16,272 bases of DNA from NCBI GenBank assembly GCA_945882475.1, contig CAMCWJ010000026.1, forward strand, positions 1 to 16,272. The letters run 5' to 3'. The DNA is from Bifidobacterium breve (GTDB lineage: Bacteria > Actinomycetota > Actinomycetes > Mycobacteriales > Mycobacteriaceae). The notes under the pieces were generated by a model, which did no database searches, had not been told where the DNA came from, and saw nothing but the letters and a program-made list of their open reading frames with translations. Position 1 is the first letter of the stretch, and each line of letters starts with the position of its first letter. Below, piece by piece: positions 5,873-13,007 of the stretch. Made by a program: the position numbers and the translations under genes.

Positions 5873-7381
5873 TCAGGTCGTCAGTTGCGCCACCAGTTCG
5901 GCAGCGCTGTCCACCGAGTCCAGCAGCGCCCCGACGTGCGCCTTGCTGCCGCGCAACGGCTCCAGGGTGGGGATCCGGACCAGCGATTCACCGCCGAGGT
6001 CGAAGATCACCGAGTCCCAACTCGCCGCGGCAATGTCGGCGCCGAACCGGCGCAGGCACTCGCCGCGGAAATATGCCCGGGTGTCGGTCGGAGGATTGTC
6101 GACGGCGTCGAGCACCTGCTGTTCGGTGACGAGTCGTTTCATCGACCCGCGGGCCACCAGACGGTTGTAGAGACCCTTGTCCAGCCGTACATCGGAGTAC
6201 TGCAGATCCACCAGTTGCAACCGCGGAGCCGACCAGGTGAGGTTCTCCCGCTGACGGAACCCCTCGAGTAGGCGCAACTTGGCCGGCCAGTCCAGCAACT
6301 CGGCACATTCCATCGGGTCGCGTTCCAGCAAATCCAGGACGTGCGCCCAGGTCTCGACGACGTGAGCGGCGCGGGGATCGGGGTCGCGGGCCTCGAGCAA
6401 CGTAGCCACCCGCTCGAGGTAGATGCGCTGCATCGCCAGTGCGGTGAGTTCCCGGCCGTCGGCCAGGGCCACCGTGGCGCGCAGCGTCGGATCCCGGCTG
6501 ATCACGTGCACCGCGTGCACCGGTCGGGCCAGCGCCAGATCGGACAGGTCCAGGCCGTGCGCTCCGCCCTCCTCGATCAGGTCGAGCACCAGCGCGGTGG
6601 TGCCGACCTTGAGGTAGGTCGAGGTCTCGGCCAGGTTGGCATCACCGATGATGACGTGCAGCCGCCGGTACTTGTCGGCGTCGGCGTGCGGTTCGTCGCG
6701 GGTGTTGATGATGCCGCGCTTGAGAGTGGTCTCCAAGCCGACCTCGACCTCGATGTAGTCGGCGCGCTGACAGAGCTGGAAGCCGGGGTCGTCGCCGGAG
6801 ACGCCGATGCCCACCCGGCCCGACCCGGTGACGACCTGGCGGGAGACCAGGAAGGGAGTCAGCCCGGAGATCACCGCCGAGAACGGGGTCTGGCGGCTCA
6901 TCAGATAGTTCTCGTGGGTGCCGTACGACGCACCCTTGCCGTCGACATTGTTCTTGTACAACTGCAGCTTGGCCGCGCCGGGCACACTGGCGACGTGCCG
7001 CGCGGCGGCCTCCATCACCCGCTCGCCCGCCTTGTCCCAGATGACCGCGTCCATCGGATCGGTGACCTCGGGGGCGGAGTACTCCGGGTGCGCGTGATCG
7101 ACGTAGAGGCGGGCCCCGTTGGTCAGGATCATGTTCGCCGCCCCCACCTCGTCGGCGTCGACGATGGGCGGCGGACCCGAAGCCCGGCTCAGGTCGAAAC
7201 CGCGGGCGTCGCGCAGTGGCGACTCGACCTCATAGTCCCAGCGGGTGCGCTTGGCCCGCTGCAGGCCGGCGGCGGCGGCGTAGGCCAGTACCGCCTGGGT
7301 GGAGGTGAGGATCGGGTTGGCAGTGGGGTCCGACGGCGACGAGATCCCGTACTCCACCTCGGTACCGATGATCCGCTGCAT
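5873..7381 (-). CDS. dop: Dop, Pup deamidase/depupylase
   Basis: Dop converts the C-terminal Gln of Pup to Glu and also cleaves Pup from conjugates. The 502-residue protein begins MQRIIGTEVEYGISSPSDPT. Glu8 and Glu10 are the Mg-ATP ligands and Asp95 in NGARLYVDHAHPEYSAP is the catalytic aspartate. The Dop-specific loop (about 40-80, AKRTRWDYEVESPLRD region to the ASGPPPIVDADE stretch) separates it from PafA, its structural homologue. LYKNNVDGKGASYGTHENYL and INTRDEPHADADKYRRLHVI are shared with PafA. The ATG at 7381 is chosen because the conserved MQRIIGTEVEYG starts there; the open frame further upstream is low-complexity Pro/Arg sequence. A TACGCT hexamer ends six bases before the ATG and there is no Shine-Dalgarno, suggesting a leaderless messenger. 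Confidence 0.98.
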   Translation of the reverse strand: MQRIIGTEVEYGISSPSDPTANPILTSTQAVLAYAAAAGLQRAKRTRWDYEVESPLRDARGFDLSRASGPPPIVDADEVGAANMILTNGARLYVDHAHPEYSAPEVTDPMDAVIWDKAGERVMEAAARHVASVPGAAKLQLYKNNVDGKGASYGTHENYLMSRQTPFSAVISGLTPFLVSRQVVTGSGRVGIGVSGDDPGFQLCQRADYIEVEVGLETTLKRGIINTRDEPHADADKYRRLHVIIGDANLAETSTYLKVGTTALVLDLIEEGGAHGLDLSDLALARPVHAVHVISRDPTLRATVALADGRELTALAMQRIYLERVATLLEARDPDPRAAHVVETWAHVLDLLERDPMECAELLDWPAKLRLLEGFRQRENLTWSAPRLQLVDLQYSDVRLDKGLYNRLVARGSMKRLVTEQQVLDAVDNPPTDTRAYFRGECLRRFGADIAAASWDSVIFDLGGESLVRIPTLEPLRGSKAHVGALLDSVDSAAELVAQLTT

Positions 7382-7387
7382 ACCGAT

Positions 7388-7393
7388 AGCGTA
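7388..7393 (-). promoter_or_regulatory. Candidate -10 element of dop (leaderless)
   Basis: TACGCT on the minus strand, then six bases (ATCGGT), then the dop ATG at 7381. This spacing places transcription start at the initiation codon. It shares the 35-bp divergent gap with a second such element on the other strand. Confidence 0.55.
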
Positions 7394-7402
7394 ACGGGGC
7401 GC

Positions 7403-7408
7403 TAGGGT
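7403..7408 (+). promoter_or_regulatory. Candidate -10 element of the membrane protein gene at 7417 (leaderless)
   Basis: TAGGGT followed by eight bases and the ATG at 7417. The gap to dop is only 35 bp, too short for a normal leader plus promoter on both sides, which favours leaderless transcription in both directions. Confidence 0.5.
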
Positions 7409-7416
7409 TCGCCTCG

Positions 7417-8607
7417 ATGAGCCGACCCGACACCTTCGACCGCGACGCGGCCGAACACTGGTTCCTCGCGCAGGGCCTGCCTGCCGTGGTGCGGCCCTCG
7501 GCGCTGCTGCGCCGGGTATGGAGCCGTTCGGCACCGGCACTGGCCGGCCTCGCGGTGATCGCCGCCACCTCGATCGCGATCGTCGCCCTCGCCGGCGAGC
7601 ACACCATCGACATCGTCGGCCGGCCCAATCTGCCCGAGGGTGTAGTGCTCGCGTTGGTGGTTATCCTGCTGCCGGCTGCGGCGCTGGCCGGGTGGCTGGT
7701 GTCACGCATCGAGTCCACCAGAATACGCGCGGTGGCGGCCAATGTCGCTGTGGCAGTGATCATCCTGGGTGCGTTGTTCGGTGGGCCCAGTTCGCGCGTC
7801 GGGGTCAACGTCGCACTCCTGGGATCGGCCGTCGCGGCGATCCTGGTGCTCACCGCGACCGGCCTCGGCTCGGTGTTGGGCTGGGTCGCGGAACTGACGG
7901 CGACCAACCTGACTCTGATCGGCGGCATGTTCGTCCGCGCGCTGCCGGTGGTGCTGCTGACCTTCCTGGTGTTCTTCAACACCTACGTGTGGTTGATGAC
8001 GTCACTGATCTCGCGTGGCCGGCTATGGCTGGGCATCGGCTTTCTGCTGCTGGTCGCCGGGTCGTTTCTGGTGTCCAGCACGCTGGAGCAGTTGCGGACG
8101 TTGCTCGCCGCCTCGGCCGCAGGCCCGGTCACGGGCGAACCCGACGCGCTGAGCGCGACCCCGTTCGGGGCACTGCCCGATCCGCCGCACGCCGACCGGC
8201 TTTCGTTGGCCGAGCGGGCCAATGCGGCGTTCGTGGTAGCCATCTCGCAACTGGCGCACGTGCTCACCGTCGCGCTGATGACCGGTGCGGTGTTCTTCGT
8301 GCTGGGGCTGATCCTGGTCAGCCCCGAGGTGCTCGACGCCTGGACCCGCGGCAATGGCCGGCCGGACGGTCATCTGCTGGGAATGACTCTGCCGGTTCCG
8401 GATTCGCTGATCCAGACCACCATGTTGTTGACCGCGATCACGTTCATGTACCTGTCGGCCAAGGCGGTCACCGACACCGAGTACCGCTCGCAGTTCCTCG
8501 ACCCGATGATCGACAATCTGAAACTGACCATGCTGGCCCGGTCGCGGTACCGGGAGGCTCAACCAGAGGCCCCAACCGGAGGCCCCCTACCGGAGGCGGG
8601 CGCATGA
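7417..8607 (+). CDS. Multi-pass integral membrane protein (Rv2113-like), function unknown
   Basis: A 396-residue hydrophobic protein at the position of Rv2113 in M. tuberculosis. About eight membrane helices can be seen: SAPALAGLAVIAATSIAIVAL (split here at residues about 37-57), a second around 72-92, a third near 105-125, a fourth near 128-155, then VRALPVVLLTFLVFFNTYVW, LWLGIGFLLLVAGSFLVSS, a pair near 270-305 (LTVALMTGAVFFVLGLILV), and LLTAITFMYLSAKAV near the end. A roughly 35-residue N-terminal domain (RPDTFDRDAAEHWFLAQGLP) is probably cytoplasmic. No transport or enzyme signature is recognised. The C-terminal tail (REAQPEAPTGGPLPEAGA) is encoded by an imperfect 13-bp tandem repeat. The stop overlaps the next gene's ATG (ATGA), so the two form a unit. 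It is divergent from dop. Confidence 0.88.
   Translation: MSRPDTFDRDAAEHWFLAQGLPAVVRPSALLRRVWSRSAPALAGLAVIAATSIAIVALAGEHTIDIVGRPNLPEGVVLALVVILLPAAALAGWLVSRIESTRIRAVAANVAVAVIILGALFGGPSSRVGVNVALLGSAVAAILVLTATGLGSVLGWVAELTATNLTLIGGMFVRALPVVLLTFLVFFNTYVWLMTSLISRGRLWLGIGFLLLVAGSFLVSSTLEQLRTLLAASAAGPVTGEPDALSATPFGALPDPPHADRLSLAERANAAFVVAISQLAHVLTVALMTGAVFFVLGLILVSPEVLDAWTRGNGRPDGHLLGMTLPVPDSLIQTTMLLTAITFMYLSAKAVTDTEYRSQFLDPMIDNLKLTMLARSRYREAQPEAPTGGPLPEAGA
8548..8600 (+). repeat. Imperfect 13-bp tandem repeat ending in a ribosome-binding site
   Basis: Four units of the form AACCGGAGGCCCC: 8548-8560 (TACCGGGAGGCTC), 8561-8573 (AACCAGAGGCCCC), 8574-8586 (AACCGGAGGCCCC) and a degenerate 8588-8600 (TACCGGAGGCGGG) after one extra base. 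The second and third units differ by one base. The unit length is not a multiple of three. The last unit supplies GGAGG seven bases before the ATG at 8604. Confidence 0.65.
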
Positions 8608-9218
8608 CTGACTCGACGAATGACGTGTTCGGCAAGCGCTACGGCGAGGTGTTGCTGGTCCGGATGACCGAGACCGGGCCCGAAGCCGCGGTGTACAACA
8701 GCTTTCCGCTCAACGACTGCCCGGCCGAACTGTGGGACAAACTCGACGCCGAGTCGATCGCAAAGGACAACGGCGCGGTCGCCGCATTGCTCAACGGCCC
8801 CAGGTACTGGTTGATGAGCGGCATCGAGAAACATGCGGCCGGGCCGCAGCAGACCAGGAGTTTCGGCGGCATCGACATGATCGAGCAGGCAGTCGTGCAG
8901 TTGTCGTCGATGAACCCCGCGCCCTACAGCGTGAACAAGGTCGCCCGAAAGGCGATTTTCATCTTCGCCGCCGGGCGCCCGGTGTTCGAACTCCTCGACC
9001 CGCAGGGACAGCGCTGGGTGATGCAGACCTGGAGCCAGACCGTCGATGCGAACCTGGCACTGGCGGATCTACCCGGGCTGGCGAGCCGACTGACCCTGCC
9101 GGCGGGCTGGGCCTACCAGACCCGGACGCTGACCGAGCCGCTGCGGGTGGACACCACCGACCGCGACGCGCATGTCACCCAGGACGACCTGGCCAACAGC
9201 TATTCGCTCCAGTTTTGA
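8604..9218 (+). CDS. Conserved hypothetical protein (Rv2114-like)
   Basis: A 204-residue soluble protein without signal peptide or membrane helix, at the place of Rv2114. It opens MTDSTNDVFGKRYGEVLLVR and has a conserved-looking core: NSFPLNDCPAELWDKLDAE, then NGPRYWLMSGIEKHA (about 65-80), and AGRPVFELLDPQGQRWVMQTW (about 130-150) followed by a C-terminal DDLANSYSLQF. These Trp/Tyr-rich segments suggest a compact binding fold but no enzyme family is recognised. The ATG at 8604 overlaps the preceding stop and is served by GGAGG at 8592-8596. Co-translation with the membrane protein implies a shared role. It converges on mpa with 15 bp between stops. Confidence 0.88.
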   Translation: MTDSTNDVFGKRYGEVLLVRMTETGPEAAVYNSFPLNDCPAELWDKLDAESIAKDNGAVAALLNGPRYWLMSGIEKHAAGPQQTRSFGGIDMIEQAVVQLSSMNPAPYSVNKVARKAIFIFAAGRPVFELLDPQGQRWVMQTWSQTVDANLALADLPGLASRLTLPAGWAYQTRTLTEPLRVDTTDRDAHVTQDDLANSYSLQF

Positions 9219-9233
9219 CCGGACGCCACGGAG

Positions 9234-11069
9234 CTACAGGTACTGCCCCAGGTTCGACTCAGTGTCGATGGTCCGACTGGTGCTCGACGTCTTGCCGCTC
9301 ACCAGCGTGCGAATGTAGACGATCCGCTCGCCCTTCTTGCCCGAGATCCGCGCCCAGTCATCGGGATTGGTGGTGTTCGGCAGATCCTCATTCTCAGAGA
9401 ACTCGTCGACGATCGAATCGAGCAGGTGCTGAATGCGCAGACCGTGCTGACCGCTCTCGAGCACCGACTTGATCGCGTACTTCTTGGCCCGGTCGACGAC
9501 GTTCTGAATCATCGCGCCGGAGTTGAAGTCCTTGAAGTACATCACCTCTTTGTCGCCGTTGGCGTAGGTGACCTCAAGGAAGCGGTTGTCGTCGATCTCG
9601 GCGTACATCCGGTGGACGACCTTCTCGATCATCGCCTCGATGCACGCCGTGCGGTCGCCGCCGAATTCGGCGAGATCGTCGGCGTTCACCGGCAGCCCCT
9701 CGGTGAGGTACTTGCTGAAGATGTCCTGTGCCGCTTCGGCATCCGGGCGTTCGATCTTGATCTTGACGTCGAGGCGACCCGGTCGCAGGATCGCCGGATC
9801 GATCATGTCCTCGCGGTTGGAGGCACCGATGACGATGACGTTCTCCAGACCCTCGACGCCGTCGATCTCGCTGAGCAACTGGGGCACCACCGTGGTCTCC
9901 ACGTCGGAGCTGACACCGGTGCCGCGGGTGCGGAAGATCGAGTCCATCTCGTCGAAGAACACGATCACCGGGGTGCCCTCGGAAGCCTTCTCCCGGGCCC
10001 GCTGGAAGATCAGCCGGATGTGGCGCTCGGTCTCGCCGACGAACTTGTTCAGCAGTTCCGGACCCTTGATATTGAGGAAGTAGGACTTGGCTTCGCGGGC
10101 GTCCTCGCCGCGAACCTCGGCCATCTTCTTGGCCAGCGAGTTGGCCACCGCCTTGGCGATCAGCGTCTTACCGCAGCCGGGCGGGCCGTAGAGCAGCACA
10201 CCCTTGGGCGGGCGCAGCGAGTACTCCCGGTACAGCTCTTTGTGCAGGAACGGCAGTTCGACGGCGTCGCGGATCTGTTCGATCTGGCGGGTCAGGCCAC
10301 CGATGTCGCTGTAGGCGACGTCGGGCACCTCCTCCAGAACGAGGTCCTCCACCTCGGCCTTGGGGATGCGCTCGAAGGCGTAGCCGGCCTTGGTGTCGAC
10401 CAGCAGCGAGTCCCCCGGGCGCAGCCGGCGCGGCAGCTGATCGTCCTCCAGGGTGGCGGCCACCTCGGGCGCCATGTCCTCCAGCGCCACCAGGGGCTCG
10501 GCCAGCCACACGATGCGCTCCTCGTCGGCGTGGCCGACCACCAGTGCGCGATGTCCGTCCGCCAGCACCTCACGCAGGGTGCTGACCTCACCGACAGCCT
10601 CGAACGAACCGGCCTCCACAACCGTGAGAGCCTCGTTGAGCCGGAGCGTCTGCCCCATCTTCAGCGTCTTGAGGTCAATGTTGGGTGAGCAGCTCAGGCG
10701 CATTTTGCGGCCGGAGGTGAACACATCGATGGTGTCGTCCTCCTGGACCGCCAGCAGCACGCCGTAACCGCTGGGCGGCTGACCCAGCCGGTCGACCTCC
10801 TCGCGCAGCGCCAGCAGTTGCTGACGGGCGTCTTTGAGGGTGTCCATCAGCTTGGCGTTGCGGGCCGCCAACGAATCCAGCCGCGCCTCGAGTTGCTGCA
10901 CATCGCGCACACCCCGCTGCCCACCGACCGAGTTCTGCAATTGCTCGCGCAGGATCGCGGCCTCGCGGCGCAGCTGCTCGAGCTCGGCAGCATCCCCCTC
11001 GTCTGACCCATAGGCGTCTGACCCATAGGCATCGGACCCGTAGGCGTCGGGGTAGTTCGAGTCAGTCAT
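9234..11069 (-). CDS. mpa: Mpa (ARC), proteasome-associated AAA+ ATPase
   Basis: Mpa is the hexameric unfoldase that captures pupylated proteins and threads them into the 20S core. The 611-residue protein has a variable N-terminus with three DAYGS repeats (8-22), a coiled coil that binds Pup (about 27-95, with EQLRREAAILREQL), two OB domains (about 100-245) and an AAA+ module. The AAA+ module has Walker A GPPGCGKT at 295-302, Walker B VIVFFDE ending at Asp373-Glu374, and an arginine-finger region around AILRPGRLD (426-434). The last residues, SNLGQYL, are the Gln-Tyr-Leu tail that docks on PrcA. The ATG at 11069 has AAGGAG four bases before it; the frame opens six codons earlier without such a site. 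The distance from dop/pup means separate transcription. Confidence 0.98.
   Translation of the reverse strand: MTDSNYPDAYGSDAYGSDAYGSDEGDAAELEQLRREAAILREQLQNSVGGQRGVRDVQQLEARLDSLAARNAKLMDTLKDARQQLLALREEVDRLGQPPSGYGVLLAVQEDDTIDVFTSGRKMRLSCSPNIDLKTLKMGQTLRLNEALTVVEAGSFEAVGEVSTLREVLADGHRALVVGHADEERIVWLAEPLVALEDMAPEVAATLEDDQLPRRLRPGDSLLVDTKAGYAFERIPKAEVEDLVLEEVPDVAYSDIGGLTRQIEQIRDAVELPFLHKELYREYSLRPPKGVLLYGPPGCGKTLIAKAVANSLAKKMAEVRGEDAREAKSYFLNIKGPELLNKFVGETERHIRLIFQRAREKASEGTPVIVFFDEMDSIFRTRGTGVSSDVETTVVPQLLSEIDGVEGLENVIVIGASNREDMIDPAILRPGRLDVKIKIERPDAEAAQDIFSKYLTEGLPVNADDLAEFGGDRTACIEAMIEKVVHRMYAEIDDNRFLEVTYANGDKEVMYFKDFNSGAMIQNVVDRAKKYAIKSVLESGQHGLRIQHLLDSIVDEFSENEDLPNTTNPDDWARISGKKGERIVYIRTLVSGKTSSTSRTIDTESNLGQYL
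11004..11048 (-). repeat. Three 15-bp tandem repeats in the 5' end of mpa
   Basis: Codons 8-22 of mpa encode Asp-Ala-Tyr-Gly-Ser three times in a row. The DNA units differ only at a few third positions (for example TCT versus TCG around the Ser/Asp codons). The repeat is in frame and lies in the expected disordered segment before the coiled coil. Confidence 0.85.
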
Positions 11070-11073
11070 CAGG

Positions 11074-11118
11074 CTCCTTCTCCGCACCGAAGCTGGCGTG
11101 GTGGATCCTCCAACGCTA
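11074..11118 (-). promoter_or_regulatory. mpa ribosome-binding site and candidate -10 element
   Basis: AAGGAG (11074-11079) lies four bases before the mpa ATG, a strong Shine-Dalgarno sequence that settles the start. Further upstream, TAGCGT (11113-11118) is a possible -10, giving a leader of about 37 bases. The promoter part is weakly supported. Confidence 0.45.
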
Positions 11119-11174
11119 CCGGCGATTAGACCATCATGGGCCCTTAGGAAATGTCGACACCCTGACGAGACTGT

Positions 11175-11208
11175 TAACCTCGCAGGTGAACCGGGTCGAT
11201 CGAAAGGA
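11175..11208 (+). promoter_or_regulatory. Candidate -10 element and ribosome-binding site of the Mtb12-like gene
   Basis: TAACCT (11175-11180) fits TANNNT and would start transcription near 11187. AAAGGA (11203-11208) stands five bases before the GTG at 11214 and is a good ribosome-binding site. The 144-bp gap 11070-11213 thus seems to carry promoters in both directions. Confidence 0.4.
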
Positions 11209-11213
11209 CCTTC

Positions 11214-11708
11214 GTGATCGGAAAACTCCTAGCCACGGGCATTGCCGCCGCCGGGATCATCGGCGCCGCCGCAGGCGTGACCTCGGTGGCGACCCTGGCG
11301 TCCGCCCCGGTGCCGGCCGTGCAACCGGTCGTCTTCGGCACTCCCCTGCCGCTGGACCCTGCTGCAGCCCTACCGACGCCAGACCAGCTCTACAGCGTGC
11401 TCTACGGGCTGGCCGACCCCAACGTGGGTTTCGCCGCCAAGAGCTATCTGGTCGAGGGCGGCATCGGGCGGGTCGAGGCCCGCGCCGCTGACGGCCTCAT
11501 GAAGAACGCGGTCGCCAAGGGCCAGTTGCCGCTGAACTTCTCGGTCGCCGACATCGGCCCGGCCGGCGCGGGCGCGGCGAGTGCCAGCGTCACCGCGACC
11601 GGCCCGGCGATGGCACCGATCTCCCAGAGCATCGTCTTCGTCGATCAGGGCGGCTGGAAGCTGTCCCGCGCCTCGGCCGGGCTCGTGATCAGCATGTTCA
11701 ACGGCTGA
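11214..11708 (+). CDS. Secreted Mtb12/CFP-2-like low-molecular-weight antigen family protein
   Basis: A 164-residue exported protein. It begins MIGKLLATGIAAAGIIGAAA, a signal peptide that likely ends near ATLASA|PVPAV (about residue 31). The mature part resembles the M. tuberculosis secreted antigen Mtb12 (Rv2376c) as recalled: VVFGTPLPLDPAAA, LADPNVGFAAKSYLVEGGIG, LPLNFSVADI and VDQGGWKLSRASA. There is no cysteine at all, so it is not a lipoprotein, although the position next to mpa is that of the lipoprotein gene lppK (Rv2116) in M. tuberculosis; LppK has the same general domain. The GTG start has AAAGGA five bases before it. Molecular role unknown; the family is cell-envelope or culture-filtrate located. 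Confidence 0.85.
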   Translation: MIGKLLATGIAAAGIIGAAAGVTSVATLASAPVPAVQPVVFGTPLPLDPAAALPTPDQLYSVLYGLADPNVGFAAKSYLVEGGIGRVEARAADGLMKNAVAKGQLPLNFSVADIGPAGAGAASASVTATGPAMAPISQSIVFVDQGGWKLSRASAGLVISMFNG

Positions 11709-11748
11709 CCCCGACACCTGACGCAGAGCACCGAACCGGCGGCCCCCC

Positions 11749-12042
11749 ATGTGGATCGGTTGGCTTGAGTTCGACATCCTGCTCGGCGACATTGGATCGC
11801 TGAAGGAGAAACGATCGGTGGTACGGCCGATCGTGGCGGAGTTGCGGCGCCGGTTTGCGGTGTCGGCCGCCGAAACCGGCGCACTGGATCTGCATCGCCG
11901 GGCCGGCATCGGGGTGGCGGTGGTGGCCGCCGACCGTGCGCACGTGGTCGAGGTGCTCGACGCCGCCGAGCGATTGGTCGCAGGCCGTCCGGAGATCGAA
12001 TTACTTTCCGCGCGAAGGGATTTGCGGCGCCCCGACGACTAG
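11749..12042 (+). CDS. DUF503 family small protein (Rv2117-like)
   Basis: A 97-residue protein starting MWIGWLEFDILLGDIGSLKE. The LLGDIGSLKEKRSVVRPIVAELRRRFAVS region (about 11-38) is the signature of the DUF503/YlxP family, a small alpha-beta fold of unknown function found near translation genes in many bacteria. The end, RPEIELLSARRDLRRPDD, is also family-like. It follows the Mtb12-like gene by 40 bp on the same strand with no strong Shine-Dalgarno. It converges on trmI with 10 bp between stop codons, the same neighbourhood as Rv2117-Rv2118c. A role in RNA or ribosome biology is a guess from neighbours. Confidence 0.9.
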   Translation: MWIGWLEFDILLGDIGSLKEKRSVVRPIVAELRRRFAVSAAETGALDLHRRAGIGVAVVAADRAHVVEVLDAAERLVAGRPEIELLSARRDLRRPDD

Positions 12043-12052
12043 GAAGGGACGA

Positions 12053-12907
12053 CTAAACCGTCCCGCGGCCCTTCTTGCGCTGCGGAAGCGGTGTCACGGT
12101 GCCCGGTGCCAGCCGGCGCGCGGAGATCAGGAACGCGGTGTGCCCGCGCATGGTGTGCTCCGGTCGCACCGCCAACCCGACGACGTTCCAACCGCGCTGC
12201 AGCGACTCCCAGGATCGCGGCTCGGTCCAGCACTGCTGGGCGCGCATCGCCTCGACGGTCCTGGACAACTGGGTGACGGTCGCGACGTAGACGATCAGCA
12301 CCCCGCCGGGCACCAGCAGCCCGGCGATCGACTCCAGGACGTCCCACGGGGCCAGCATGTCGAGCACAGCACGGTCCACCGATGCCCCGGGAAGGTCAGA
12401 GTCGGCGACATCGGAGATGATCAGCCGCCAGTTCGCGGGATCGGCGCCGAAGAACGTCGCGACATTGCGCCGGGCGTGCTCGGCGTGGTCGTCGCGGACC
12501 TCATACGAGATCACCTGCCCGTCGGGTCCGACCGCGCGCAGCAGCGAACAGGTCAGCGCGCCGGATCCGGCACCGGCCTCCAGCACCGTGGCGCCGGGGA
12601 AGATGTCGCCCTCGTGGACGATCTGCGCGGCGTCCTTGGGATAGATCACCTGCGCACCGCGCGGCATCGACATCACGTAGTCCACCAGCAGTGGCCGCAG
12701 CACCAGGAACGCGTCGCCCCCGGAGGACTTGATCACGCTGCCCTCCGCCAGACCGATAACGTCGTTGTGCGAGACGATGCCGCGGTGGGTGTGGAACTCG
12801 GCGCCGGTGGCGAGGATCATCGTGTAGTGCCGGCCCTTGGGGTCGGTCAACTGAACCCGGTCGCCGACGGCGAACGGCCCGGTCCTGCGCGGGGCGTCGG
12901 CGGTCAC
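12053..12907 (-). CDS. trmI: TrmI, tRNA (adenine58-N1)-methyltransferase
   Basis: TrmI transfers a methyl group from S-adenosylmethionine to N1 of adenine 58 in the T-loop of tRNA, working as a tetramer. The 284-residue protein has an N-terminal beta domain (FAVGDRVQLTDPKGRHYTM and FHTHRGIVSHNDVIG, about 11-53), a linker with RPLLVDYVMSMPRGAQVIYP (71-90), and a Rossmann methyltransferase domain. The SAM loop is VLEAGAGSGALT (108-119), the acidic end of the second strand is ISYEVR, and motif IV is VLDMLAPW (181-188), containing the likely catalytic aspartate. The tail is basic (RKKGRG). GTG at 12907 is the first start that keeps the family N-terminus; no clear ribosome-binding site precedes it. 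Near in length to Rv2118c (280). Confidence 0.96.
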   Translation of the reverse strand: MTADAPRRTGPFAVGDRVQLTDPKGRHYTMILATGAEFHTHRGIVSHNDVIGLAEGSVIKSSGGDAFLVLRPLLVDYVMSMPRGAQVIYPKDAAQIVHEGDIFPGATVLEAGAGSGALTCSLLRAVGPDGQVISYEVRDDHAEHARRNVATFFGADPANWRLIISDVADSDLPGASVDRAVLDMLAPWDVLESIAGLLVPGGVLIVYVATVTQLSRTVEAMRAQQCWTEPRSWESLQRGWNVVGLAVRPEHTMRGHTAFLISARRLAPGTVTPLPQRKKGRGTV

Positions 12908-12967
12908 AGCGGTTCAGCCTGCCACAGTCCGGGTGGCGTGGCGGCAGTGGTCAGCGCCCGCTCGTCG

Positions 12968-12973
12968 TATGCT
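12968..12973 (+). promoter_or_regulatory. Candidate -10 element of the alcohol dehydrogenase gene
   Basis: TATGCT, close to the sigma-A -10 consensus, 35 bases before the ATG at 13008. A start near 12980 would give a leader of about 28 bases. It lies in the 100-bp divergent gap with trmI. No -35 or operator is evident. Confidence 0.45.
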
Positions 12974-13007
12974 CACCCGCACTGCCACCTCGACCGTTCG
13001 GAACCCG

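Noticed and set aside
7518..8603. Upstream extension of the Rv2114-like frame through the membrane protein gene
   Set aside because: The translation before 8604 is Arg/Gly-rich without similarity. The ATG at 8604 has a GGAGG and overlaps the upstream stop, so the short form is real.
9426..10688. A 420-codon open frame opposite mpa, and a 354-codon one opposite dop (6341-7405)
   Set aside because: Both are shadows of highly conserved genes; the translations are low-complexity, rich in Gly, Val, Arg and Gln, with no start signals.
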